This document shows, in pieces, positions 36,262 to 44,604 of a stretch of DNA of 64,000 bases (its first letter is position 1; every line of letters begins with the position of its first letter). The DNA lies in assembly GCA_026195905.1 (NCBI GenBank), contig JAPHRE010000037.1, forward strand, positions 34,130-98,129. The letters are read 5' to 3'. Under the pieces are notes generated by a model. The model saw only the letters and a program-made list of their open reading frames with translations. It was not told the DNA's origin and did not search any database. The position numbers and the translations under genes are program-made. This DNA is from Pseudopelagicola sp. (GTDB lineage: Bacteria; Pseudomonadota; Alphaproteobacteria; Rhodobacterales; Rhodobacteraceae).

Positions 36262-37317
36262 TTAGTCGAGCCACCCTTTTAGATTATCAACGATGATCGA
36301 CGAAAGAGCGGCGATGTGATCGGAATCATCGTTAAGGCATGGAATATAGGTAAATTCTTCGCCGCCAGCCTCTTCAAAACTTTCTTTGATCTCTTCATTA
36401 ATCTCTTCAAGTGTTTCAATGCAATCTGCCGAAAACGCAGGCGCAGCAACAGCAATCCGCTTTTTGCCTTCTTCCCGAGCAATACGGGCAACTTCATCAA
36501 CGGTATATGGGCGGAGCCAGTCTTCTGGGCCGAACTGAGATTGGAACGTTGTACGGATTTCTGTTTTGTCCCATCCAAGGCGTTCCTGCACGAGTCTTGT
36601 CGTTTTTTGACATTGGCAGTGATAGGGGTCACCTTCCATCAGGTAGCGTTTTGGCATCCCGTGGTAAGACATGATGAGGAGATCGGGCCGGGTCTCGGCT
36701 TGCTCGTAGGCCTGCTCAATCGACTTGGCGAGCGCATCAATATAAATGGGGTTTTCAAAGTAGGCGGGGACAGTGCGAGCGGCAGGCTGCCACTTTTCTT
36801 CCATCAACGCCCGGAAAAACTGGTCATTTGCGGTTGCGGTCGTGGCGCCAGCGTATTGCGGATAAAGCGGGAAAAAAACGATACGCTCGCAACCAGCCGC
36901 TACCATTTCGCGCACTTTTGATTTTGTAGAAGGGTTGCCGTAGCGCATGCAGAAATCAACCACCACTTGATCACCGAAGCGGTCTTTCATGACCTCTGCT
37001 ATTCCTGCCGTCTGATCCTTGGTTATGGTCATGAGAGGGCTTTCGTTCTGCTCATGGTTCCAGATTGATTTATATGCGTGACCACTGGAAAACGGGCGCT
37101 TTGTAAGAATGATTGCTTGAAGGATCGGCTGCCATTTCCAGGCAGGGTAATCAATGACCCGCTTGTCTGACAAAAACTCGTTAAGATAGCGCCGCATTGG
37201 CCAATAAGAAAACGAGTCAGGAGTGCCCAAGTTGGCCAGAAGAACGCCAGTTTTTCCGCGCGTAACTTTCGGATGGTCTGCGGGACTGTGTTCGGGGCGT
37301 GTAGCTGTAGTGTCCAT
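36262..37317 (-). CDS. hemH: Ferrochelatase
   Basis: HemH inserts iron into protoporphyrin IX. The 351-residue protein has GVLLANLGTPDSFSYWPMRR, CMRYGNPST, FFPLYPQYAGATT, the active-site histidine in MSYHGMPKRY and the acidic APAFSADCIETLEEI. I start at ATG 37317; the in-frame extension upstream to 37476 overlaps the neighbouring gene and is not family-like. It runs in the same direction as the NDUFAF5-like gene upstream. Confidence 0.95.
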   Translation of the reverse strand: MDTTATRPEHSPADHPKVTRGKTGVLLANLGTPDSFSYWPMRRYLNEFLSDKRVIDYPAWKWQPILQAIILTKRPFSSGHAYKSIWNHEQNESPLMTITKDQTAGIAEVMKDRFGDQVVVDFCMRYGNPSTKSKVREMVAAGCERIVFFPLYPQYAGATTATANDQFFRALMEEKWQPAARTVPAYFENPIYIDALAKSIEQAYEQAETRPDLLIMSYHGMPKRYLMEGDPYHCQCQKTTRLVQERLGWDKTEIRTTFQSQFGPEDWLRPYTVDEVARIAREEGKKRIAVAAPAFSADCIETLEEINEEIKESFEEAGGEEFTYIPCLNDDSDHIAALSSIIVDNLKGWLD

Positions 37318-37373
37318 GACTTGATCCTTCGTTTCCAAACGGCCTTTGTGACCTAGCGCACATGGATTTCCTG

Positions 37374-38174
37374 TCAATCCTTCAGGTTGGTTTCTGCGAC
37401 TCCAAGCGCATCTGCCAGTCGTTGTTGAGCGCTTCCCGGCCGCAGTGGTTTTGGTTGGGTCTCGTCGGGTGCCCAACCGGTTAGCACCACCATCTCAAAG
37501 GTTGCGGGTATACGTCCTTCGTCCATAAAAGATTGTGCGTATATTTTTGCGGCTTCAAAGAATACCTGACGCCTAGAAAACCGTTTTATCCGATGCTCAA
37601 GTGCGTTGCCTTCACCTATCTCCCGAAGTTCGCGGAAAAGGTTCCAAGGTGTCTCATAGGTTACCTTCAAGGCGATTGTATCCGCGACAGGTAATGCCAA
37701 GCCGCCCCTTTGAAGTAGATCACCTAAATCACGGACTTCAGCCATCGGTGCAACCCGTGGGGATAGGCCGCCGGTGACAAGGGTTTCTGCTTCTGCAAGT
37801 GAGGCCCGCAACTCATGGAGGGTTTGACCGCCAAATGTTAGGCACATGAACAGCCCATCATTCTCGAGCGCCCTGCGACATTGAATGATCTGACCCACAG
37901 GATCATTTGCCCAATGCAGGCAAAGCGCATGTATGACCAAATCATATTGTTTTTCTTCTAGCTCAAGAACTTCATTGTCCTGAACGAAGTGTGCATTGGG
38001 AGCCAGCCGCCGCCAGATTTCTGGAAAGGGTGTCACTATGGCGATTTTTGTAAAGCTCTTGTTTACCAAAGTTAGGCGATCTTGAACTTCTTGAAGCGCG
38101 ACGGCTTGCAGGAATAACGCGTCTTCACTTTGAACGCGCTTGCGATTGCGCCTTAGTGCGGCGCGGTCCGTCAT
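37374..38174 (-). CDS. NDUFAF5/BioC-like methyltransferase-fold protein with degenerate SAM motif
   Basis: The 266-residue protein resembles NDUFAF5-type proteins: MTDRAALRRNRKR at the start, YDLVIHALCLHWANDPVGQI and LTFGGQTLHELRASLAEAE. NDUFAF5 hydroxylates an arginine of a complex I subunit in mitochondria. Here the expected glycine-rich motif I (DLGCGxG type) is absent; the equivalent stretch reads IAIVTPFPEIWRRL. It may therefore not bind SAM in the usual way. The start at 38174 is one of three in-frame ATGs. Confidence 0.75.
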   Translation of the reverse strand: MTDRAALRRNRKRVQSEDALFLQAVALQEVQDRLTLVNKSFTKIAIVTPFPEIWRRLAPNAHFVQDNEVLELEEKQYDLVIHALCLHWANDPVGQIIQCRRALENDGLFMCLTFGGQTLHELRASLAEAETLVTGGLSPRVAPMAEVRDLGDLLQRGGLALPVADTIALKVTYETPWNLFRELREIGEGNALEHRIKRFSRRQVFFEAAKIYAQSFMDEGRIPATFEMVVLTGWAPDETQPKPLRPGSAQQRLADALGVAETNLKD

Positions 38175-38210
38175 TTGGGGAACACTGCTCATGCGGTGGA
38201 CAATAGGGGC

Positions 38211-38948
38211 ATGACCAACAAGTTTCAAACGGCGCTTCAGCTCTTATTTCCCCCCCGCTGTGTCGGTTGCGGTGATCTTACTGAAAGGGATTTTGGTCTC
38301 TGTGGCCCTTGTTGGCGAGATACGCCATTTGTTGGGGGGCTTGTGTGCGACAAATGCGGTGTGCCTATCCTTGGAAGCGCGTCACAGGCGCCCTTTCTGT
38401 GTGATGACTGCTTGCGCTATGAGCGCCCGTGGTCAGCAGGTCGTACGGTCATGCTCTACCGTGATAATGGCAGAAAACTCGTTCTCGCCATCAAACATGG
38501 TGACCGCAGCGATATTGTCTACCCTGCCGCAAGTTGGTTGGCTCTAGCTGCAAAGCCACTAGTGGAGGAATGTAAGGAAAATGTGTTGGTGGTACCGATC
38601 CCGCTTCATCGGTCCCGACTATTGAAGCGTCGGTTCAACCAATCCGCCCTTCTTGCGAAAGCTCTCGCAGCGAACTTGGATCTGCCATTTTGTTTGGATT
38701 TACTCCAAAGACCCTCTGAAAAAGGGAGTATGAAGGGGCTAGACCACGACTTGCGCTTTTCGAAGATGCAGGGGGCAATCGCGATCAATCCTAAACGCCG
38801 CCCGAGAGCAATGGGTCGGACGGTTTTGCTTGTCGATGATGTGATGACATCGGGTGCGACGCTTTCTGCGGCAGCGTCCGCCATATTGGAGGCTGATGCA
38901 TCGGATGTTCGAGCTGTGACGCTGGCACGTGTTGCAAAGAGCGAATAA
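38211..38948 (+). CDS. comF: ComF family phosphoribosyltransferase-like protein
   Basis: The 245-residue protein has an N-terminal zinc-type cysteine set (PPRCVGCGDL, CGPCW, CDKCG, CDDCL) and a C-terminal phosphoribosyltransferase domain with the PRPP loop VLLVDDVMTSGATLSAAA. ComF is linked to DNA uptake in naturally competent bacteria, but many non-competent genomes carry it. It leads a same-strand run comF-grxC-nit-marR. Confidence 0.92.
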   Translation: MTNKFQTALQLLFPPRCVGCGDLTERDFGLCGPCWRDTPFVGGLVCDKCGVPILGSASQAPFLCDDCLRYERPWSAGRTVMLYRDNGRKLVLAIKHGDRSDIVYPAASWLALAAKPLVEECKENVLVVPIPLHRSRLLKRRFNQSALLAKALAANLDLPFCLDLLQRPSEKGSMKGLDHDLRFSKMQGAIAINPKRRPRAMGRTVLLVDDVMTSGATLSAAASAILEADASDVRAVTLARVAKSE

Positions 38949-38989
38949 TTCTCCGACAACCAATGTTGGAAACTTAGGGGTATTGAAGC

Positions 38990-39247
38990 ATGAAAGAAGT
39001 CGAAATATACACAAGCCCGCTATGCGGGTTTTGCCATGCGGCAAAGAGATTGCTGAAAAGCAAAGGCATTGTTTTCAAGGAAATCGATGTCTGGAAAAAT
39101 CCAGACCAAAAACCCGAAATGATCCAGCGAGCCAATGGCGGACGCACAGTGCCTCAAATTTTTGTCGGTGATGTGCACGTCGGTGGCTGCGACGAGCTTT
39201 ATGCTCTGGAGCGTGAAGGAAAGCTAGACCCGCTCTTGTCGGAATAG
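38990..39247 (+). CDS. grxC: Glutaredoxin 3
   Basis: The 85-residue protein is a minimal glutaredoxin with the redox site CGFCHAAKRLLKSKG (CxxC as CGFC, where CPYC is more usual) and the glutathione-binding TVPQIFVGDVHVGGCDEL. It reduces disulfides or mixed disulfides using glutathione. Five bases separate it from the nitrilase-family gene. Confidence 0.93.
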   Translation: MKEVEIYTSPLCGFCHAAKRLLKSKGIVFKEIDVWKNPDQKPEMIQRANGGRTVPQIFVGDVHVGGCDELYALEREGKLDPLLSE

Positions 39248-39252
39248 AGGCG

Positions 39253-40083
39253 ATGCGCGCAGCTGTTCTTCAAATTACATCTTCTGACAAGCCCGAGCAA
39301 AACCTTAAACTGGTTCGGGAGATGATCTACGAAGCAAAGGCAAACGGCGCTGATATCGTTTGTACGCCAGAGGTCACAAACTGTCTTTCGACAAGCCGTA
39401 AACATCAGGTTGCGACCCTCCGCCACGAGGAAAACGATTGTGTTTTGGCGGGTCTGCGCGAAATGGCCAAAGCGTGTGGCGTCTGGATTTTTGTTGGATC
39501 ACTTGCTTTGCAAACCGACGATGAAGATGGCCGGTTCGCCAATCGGTCCTTTGCGATTAGCCCACAAGGAGAAGTGGCTGCGCGATACGACAAAATTCAT
39601 ATGTTCGATGTCGATGTGAGCGAACAGGAAACCTACCGCGAGTCTGATGGTTATCGCCCTGGGAAACAGGCCAGAATTTTGGAGACGCCCTTTGGTTGTT
39701 TTGGGTTAAGTATCTGCTACGATATCCGCTTTCCTTATCTTTATCGTGCGCTTGCAGAGGCTGGTGCTGAAATACTTCTTGTCCCGGCGGCATTTTCTCC
39801 TGTCACAGGAGCGGCCCACTGGCATACTCTATTGAGAGCAAGAGCCATTGAAACAGGCTGTTTTGTCATTGCAGCTGCACAAACGGGGACGCATTCTGTG
39901 ACACGGGGTTCCGCGCGTAAGACCTATGGGCATAGTTTGATTATTTCCCCTTGGGGCGAAATTCTTGCTGATGCAGGTACAGAGACTGGGATTACCTACG
40001 TTGATATTGATCTCAGCGAAGTTGATCGCGCTCGAAGCCGCGTCCCCTCCTTGAGGCACGGCCGGAGCTTCGAGGGCCCTTAA
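39253..40083 (+). CDS. Nitrilase-family amidohydrolase (Nit1/NitA-like)
   Basis: The 276-residue protein has the nitrilase triad: Glu in VCTPEVTN, Lys in YDKIHMFDVDV and Cys in LSICYDIRFP. The sequence style is that of Nit1-type enzymes, which hydrolyse deaminated glutathione, a damage product. Standing next to a glutaredoxin gene agrees with a glutathione-repair role, though that is inference from context. The stop TAA touches the ATG of marR. Confidence 0.85.
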   Translation: MRAAVLQITSSDKPEQNLKLVREMIYEAKANGADIVCTPEVTNCLSTSRKHQVATLRHEENDCVLAGLREMAKACGVWIFVGSLALQTDDEDGRFANRSFAISPQGEVAARYDKIHMFDVDVSEQETYRESDGYRPGKQARILETPFGCFGLSICYDIRFPYLYRALAEAGAEILLVPAAFSPVTGAAHWHTLLRARAIETGCFVIAAAQTGTHSVTRGSARKTYGHSLIISPWGEILADAGTETGITYVDIDLSEVDRARSRVPSLRHGRSFEGP

Positions 40084-40524
40084 ATGAATGATGCTAATGC
40101 ACTAGCGGTTTCTCTTTTTGGTGAAATTTTGATGTCTGAACAGCTTACGCGCTCAAGGCTATCAAGGGTGTTGCCAAGGGGCATGGAGCTTTCACATTTT
40201 TCCGTACTGAATCATTTGGCACCCGCAGGCGCGGAACGTAGCCCAGCGCAGCTTGCCAAGGCATTTCATGTAACGCGAGGAGCCATGACAAATACTCTCA
40301 GCAAGCTCGAACTTGCCGGGTATATCCATGTGCGCCCCGATTGGGACGATGCGCGTCGCAAGATTGTTGGAATAAGCCCAGCAGGAAGGCGAGCACGAGA
40401 CGAAGCTCTCGCGGGTATCGCGCCGGTGATTACAGAGATTGTTGACGAGATTGGCGAAGAGCGCGTACGTGCCGCGCTGCCTATTCTAAGAGAATTGAGG
40501 ATTAGGCTAAACCGGCCGGAATAA
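40084..40524 (+). CDS. MarR family transcription regulator
   Basis: The 146-residue protein has a MarR winged helix: SPAQLAKAFHVTRGAMTNTL as the recognition region and DWDDARRKIVGISPAGRRAR as the wing and following helix. Its ATG follows the nitrilase stop directly, so it is probably cotranscribed with grxC-nit. The ligand and targets are unknown; repression of its own operon is possible. Confidence 0.88.
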   Translation: MNDANALAVSLFGEILMSEQLTRSRLSRVLPRGMELSHFSVLNHLAPAGAERSPAQLAKAFHVTRGAMTNTLSKLELAGYIHVRPDWDDARRKIVGISPAGRRARDEALAGIAPVITEIVDEIGEERVRAALPILRELRIRLNRPE

Positions 40525-40528
40525 CGCC

Positions 40529-41275
40529 CTACTTTGGTTTCGAGCTCGCCGTCACATAGTTCACACTTAGATCCTTGTCAGAGATTGACCAAGACCATGT
40601 GAGGGGGTTGAACACTAGCCCTTTGCGGTCAATCGGGGATAGGCCTGCTTTCTCCAATAGCCCGCACAGTTCGTCCGGCGTAATAAATTTATGCCACTCA
40701 TGAGTGCCTCTTGGAAGCCAGCGCATGACATATTCGGCACCGAGAATGGCAACAGCGAAGGCTTTGGGATTGCGGTTGATCGTCGAACAAATATGAAGAC
40801 CTCCAGGCCTTAGAAGAGTCTGACATGCTGTCAAATACGATAGGGGGTCTGCCACATGCTCGACGACCTCCATATTGAGCACGATATCAAATACTTCGCC
40901 CTTCTCGGCCAATGCTTCCGCCGTTGTATGGCGATAGTCAATTTCTAGTTCGGATTGCGCTGCGTGAACCTGTGCGACAGGAATGTTTCCTGCAGCGGCA
41001 TCGGCTCCAACAACCGTTACGCCAAGGCGTGCCATTGGCTCGCTCAACAACCCTCCGCCACATCCGATATCAAGGAGGCGCAGGCCTTCAAAAGGCTTCT
41101 GTGCACCAAGATCTCTTCCAAATTCTGCAGCAATTTGCCTAGAGATATAGTCCAAGCGGCATGGATTCAGCATGTGCAGAGGCTTGAACTTCCCTCTAGG
41201 ATCCCACCACTCAGCAGCCATTACTTCGAATTTTGCAACTTCTGCGGGGTCGACAGTTGTAAGAGACGGTTGCAT
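40529..41275 (-). CDS. ubiG: UbiG, ubiquinone O-methyltransferase
   Basis: UbiG carries out both O-methylations in ubiquinone synthesis. The 248-residue protein starts with the family-typical [19 protein letters not shown], has the SAM motif [19 protein letters not shown] and [15 protein letters not shown], then [17 protein letters not shown] 41275 is chosen over an upstream codon at 41332, which lies across the start of the divergent pip gene. Confidence 0.96.
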   Translation of the reverse strand: MQPSLTTVDPAEVAKFEVMAAEWWDPRGKFKPLHMLNPCRLDYISRQIAAEFGRDLGAQKPFEGLRLLDIGCGGGLLSEPMARLGVTVVGADAAAGNIPVAQVHAAQSELEIDYRHTTAEALAEKGEVFDIVLNMEVVEHVADPLSYLTACQTLLRPGGLHICSTINRNPKAFAVAILGAEYVMRWLPRGTHEWHKFITPDELCGLLEKAGLSPIDRKGLVFNPLTWSWSISDKDLSVNYVTASSKPK

Positions 41276-41324
41276 TCTTAACTCCGTATGCTCATGTGGG
41301 CCGCTAAACCTATATAGGACGGAT

Positions 41325-42299
41325 ATGGACAAAAACTCGGGCCAAAAGCGCGCAGTGCATTATCTCTATCCTCCGGTTGAGCCTTTTGACCAGAGGATCC
41401 TTGATGCAGGTGATGGTCATAGGGTCTATTTCGAAGTATCCGGCAACCCAGATGGTATCCCTGTGCTTGTTGTGCATGGTGGCCCTGGCGGGGGTAGTAG
41501 CCCCGCAATGCGTCGCTACTTTGATCCCGCGATCTACAAAATTATCCTCTTTGATCAGCGTGGCTGCGGTAAATCCAGACCACATGCGGAGATTAAGAAC
41601 AATACTACATGGCACCTGATCTCGGACATGGAGAATATCCGCGAGACGTTAGGTGTTGAAAAATGGATTGTTTTTGGTGGCAGTTGGGGAGCAACGCTTT
41701 CGCTCATATATGCCCAAACGCACCCTGATCGCGTGATGCACCTTGTATTGCGAGGGGTTTTCCTCATGCAAAAGGCAGAACTTGATTGGTTCTATGGCGG
41801 TGGTGCCGGACAGTTTTGGCCGGAAGCTTGGGATCGGTTTGTATCGCTGGTGCCTCAGGAAGAGCATGATGATCTGATTGAGGCTTATGCAAAGCGATTG
41901 TTTTGTGGTCATCGGCCTACGGAAATCCAGTTTGCCCAAGCTTGGGCGAAATGGGAGAATTCTCTCGCGTCAATTCACTCAGTTGGGCATGGGGGCGAGG
42001 CACCACCGGAGTATGCACGCGCCTTTTCGCGCCTTGAGAACCATTACTTCCGCAGTGGAGGGTTCCTGCGAGAAGAGGGGCAGATCCTCAAGGACATGGC
42101 TCTAGTCCAACACATACCCGGCGTCATCGTTCAGGGTCGCTACGATATGATATGTCCACCCATAACCGCGTATGAACTTGCTCAGCATTGGCCGCGTGCG
42201 GATCTGAGAATGATTGGAAATGCAGGCCACGCATTATCAGAGCCAGCGATCAGTGCGGAATTGGTTCGTGCGATGGATCAAATTGCCATTCTATTTTGA
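41325..42299 (+). CDS. pip: Proline iminopeptidase
   Basis: The 324-residue alpha/beta hydrolase has the oxyanion-hole region [12 protein letters not shown], the nucleophile serine in [11 protein letters not shown], the aspartate in GRYDMICPP and the histidine in [10 protein letters not shown]. It removes N-terminal proline from peptides. It is divergent from ubiG with a 49-base gap and precedes a peptide-type ABC transporter, but a 110-base gap separates them. Confidence 0.93.
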   Translation: MDKNSGQKRAVHYLYPPVEPFDQRILDAGDGHRVYFEVSGNPDGIPVLVVHGGPGGGSSPAMRRYFDPAIYKIILFDQRGCGKSRPHAEIKNNTTWHLISDMENIRETLGVEKWIVFGGSWGATLSLIYAQTHPDRVMHLVLRGVFLMQKAELDWFYGGGAGQFWPEAWDRFVSLVPQEEHDDLIEAYAKRLFCGHRPTEIQFAQAWAKWENSLASIHSVGHGGEAPPEYARAFSRLENHYFRSGGFLREEGQILKDMALVQHIPGVIVQGRYDMICPPITAYELAQHWPRADLRMIGNAGHALSEPAISAELVRAMDQIAILF

Positions 42300-42409
42300 G
42301 AGAAAAAATCAAAAAATTTCATTTACTTACAGTTTTTCAGACAAACGGTTTACAGAAACGTCGCACCCTGTACGCTAGGGGGAATAAAGAAAGCAGTAGG
42401 TGAGGGTCC

Positions 42410-43408
42410 GTGACCGCTATCGTAAAAATCATCGCTCAACGCTTGGCGTTGGGCTTTCTGACGATGTTTGTAGTCTCAGTGGTCATCTTTGTTGCGGTTA
42501 ACCTCCTCCCTGGTGATTTTGCAGAAGCCATCCTTGGGCAGGGGGCGACACCAGAAGCTGTTGAGGCGATCCGTCGTGATCTTGGCCTAGATCAGCACCC
42601 GGTCAAACGTTATCTGAGTTGGCTTGCCGGGGCTGTGCAGGGGGACCTAGGGAATAGTTTTGCCCAAGCGAATTTTGCTGCTTTTGTCGGGGCAGATGCT
42701 GGCTCTGGTCTTGCTTCCGTTGCAACACAAATTGCGCCTCGCTTTGAGAACACGATGTTCCTTGCGGGTGTGACGGCGCTTATCGCGGTACCGATTTCTT
42801 TGGTTCTGGGTATTCTTGCGGCTCTCTACCGAAACTCTGCTTTTGACCGCGCGACCAATATATTTACCCTGTCTTCGATATCCTCTCCCGAGTTTTTTCT
42901 AGCCTACATTCTGATATTGTTTCTTGCGGTCATGAATCCGATCTTGCCTTCTCTTTCCAACATATATGAGGGGATGGGGCTTGGTGAGAGGCTTACAAAA
43001 ACTCTGTTACCCGCACTCACTCTTACGCTTGTCGTAATGGCGCATATGATGCGAATGACACGCGCTGCGATTATCAACCTACTGGCGTCTCCTTACATCG
43101 AAATGGCGCGGCTGAAGGGGATTTCGCCTTTGCTGATTATCATGAGACACGCTCTTCCCAACGCGCTGGCACCCATCATCAATGTGATTGCACTTAATCT
43201 CGCTTACCTTATCACGGGCGTTGTTGTCGTGGAGGTTGTGTTTGTCTACCCTGGGATCGGCCAGCTATTCGTGGACAGCGTCAAGATTCGCGATATTCCG
43301 GTTGTTCAGGCCTGCTGTCTAATTTTCGCGGGGGCTTATATCCTTCTGAACCTGACGGCAGATATCCTTTCGATCCTGTCCAATCCGCGGCTGAGGCAGC
43401 CGAAATGA
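42410..43408 (+). CDS. Peptide/nickel-type ABC transporter permease (DppB-like)
   Basis: The 332-residue protein has the DppB pattern: one N-terminal helix, VNLLPGDFAEAILGQGATPEA near residue 33, and a C-terminal permease domain with EMARLKGISPLLIIMRHALP (the EAA loop touching the ATPase) and VEVVFVYPGIGQLFVDSVKIRD. It starts at GTG after a purine-rich leader. The second permease starts inside its stop codon, giving a tightly coupled operon. Confidence 0.93.
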   Translation: MTAIVKIIAQRLALGFLTMFVVSVVIFVAVNLLPGDFAEAILGQGATPEAVEAIRRDLGLDQHPVKRYLSWLAGAVQGDLGNSFAQANFAAFVGADAGSGLASVATQIAPRFENTMFLAGVTALIAVPISLVLGILAALYRNSAFDRATNIFTLSSISSPEFFLAYILILFLAVMNPILPSLSNIYEGMGLGERLTKTLLPALTLTLVVMAHMMRMTRAAIINLLASPYIEMARLKGISPLLIIMRHALPNALAPIINVIALNLAYLITGVVVVEVVFVYPGIGQLFVDSVKIRDIPVVQACCLIFAGAYILLNLTADILSILSNPRLRQPK

Positions 43409-44604
43409 AAATACTGATGGTTCTCATACTTGCTTTTGGGTGCATTTTGGCCGGTGGCTGGATTTTCCGATTTCTGGGTCGCAAAGTCTCGGGCAATAAA
43501 CCTTACTTCAGGGACATGGGTCTTGGGGTTGCGTTTGGCTATGTCTTTGCTGCGCTCGCTCTCGCTTGGTTGCTCTGGGCCTATGCTCAATCCCATTCAA
43601 ACGACCCTATCACCGCCAATAAATTTTTCTTCCTAGGAAAAGCGGTAGAGGGTTTTCTCTTGTTCTCATTTGCCGCGTGGGTCTTTCGGTTCTTCGGACG
43701 CAAGATTGGAACGAGCACATCAAAGAGAATTTTCCGGTCAATGCCGCTTACGGCCAGCTTTGGCGTCTTAACGATCTTGGTCTACGCAGTTGTCTCGATT
43801 TTCGCAGGATGGTTGGCACCTTACGGCCAGGAAGAAATTCTTTCTTCGGCCAATATTGTTCCAGGAGGCAATCCTAATATCGGGGGAAGCCCGGAATTTC
43901 CGCTTGGGACGGATCAGATTGGCAGGGATATTCTATCGCGACTTATCTATGGTGCCCAAAATACGGTTGGCATAGCATTTGCAACAACATGTCTGGCCTT
44001 CTTTCTGGGAGGCACACTCGGCTTTCTTGCGGCAACCTTACAAGGGTGGGTTGATCAGTTCCTCTCGCGGGGTGTCGATGTGTTGATGGCTATCCCATCC
44101 CTGATCTTCGCACTGCTATTAATGACCATAGCAAGCGCTTGGGCTGGGTCCGAGCAAAGCCTCCTGACTTATTACATGATAGTCATTATTGCGGTGATCG
44201 ACTCGACGCGCGTTTTCCGACTGTCGCGTGCTGTTGGTCTGAATATTGTCGTAATGGACTATATTGAGGCAGCAAAGCTGCGTGGTGAAGGGCTTGCCTA
44301 TCTCATTTTCCGTGAAATTCTTCCCAATGCCTACGCACCTCTTCTTGCGGAGTTCGGGCTACGCTTCTGCTTCGTGTTTCTGACGATCGCCTCGTTGTCC
44401 TTCCTTGGTGTGGGCATTCAACCGCCAATGGCAGATTGGGGCACGATGGTTCGGGATCTTGCGCAGTTTATCAATTTTGCGGCTTTTGCGCCGCAGGTTG
44501 CTAGCGCACCACTTCTTGCGGCCGGTGCTATTGCGCTACTGACCGTTGCTGTCAATTTCGTTGTTGACTGGATGCTGCAAAAGACTTCGGGCCTTAAGGA
44601 ATGA
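43405..44604 (+). CDS. Peptide-type ABC transporter permease (DppC-like) with extra N-terminal membrane module
   Basis: The 399-residue permease has the usual DppC core from about residue 105 (LAPYGQ, GTDQIGRDILSRLIYGA, EAAKLRGEGLAYLIFREILP). In front are about 100 additional residues with three predicted helices. WIFRFLGRK at residues 19-27 and WVFRFFGRK at 92-100 look like the ends of a duplicated unit. The start is fixed by an ATGA overlap with the first permease. Family members are usually near 290-300 residues. Confidence 0.92.
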   Translation: MKILMVLILAFGCILAGGWIFRFLGRKVSGNKPYFRDMGLGVAFGYVFAALALAWLLWAYAQSHSNDPITANKFFFLGKAVEGFLLFSFAAWVFRFFGRKIGTSTSKRIFRSMPLTASFGVLTILVYAVVSIFAGWLAPYGQEEILSSANIVPGGNPNIGGSPEFPLGTDQIGRDILSRLIYGAQNTVGIAFATTCLAFFLGGTLGFLAATLQGWVDQFLSRGVDVLMAIPSLIFALLLMTIASAWAGSEQSLLTYYMIVIIAVIDSTRVFRLSRAVGLNIVVMDYIEAAKLRGEGLAYLIFREILPNAYAPLLAEFGLRFCFVFLTIASLSFLGVGIQPPMADWGTMVRDLAQFINFAAFAPQVASAPLLAAGAIALLTVAVNFVVDWMLQKTSGLKE

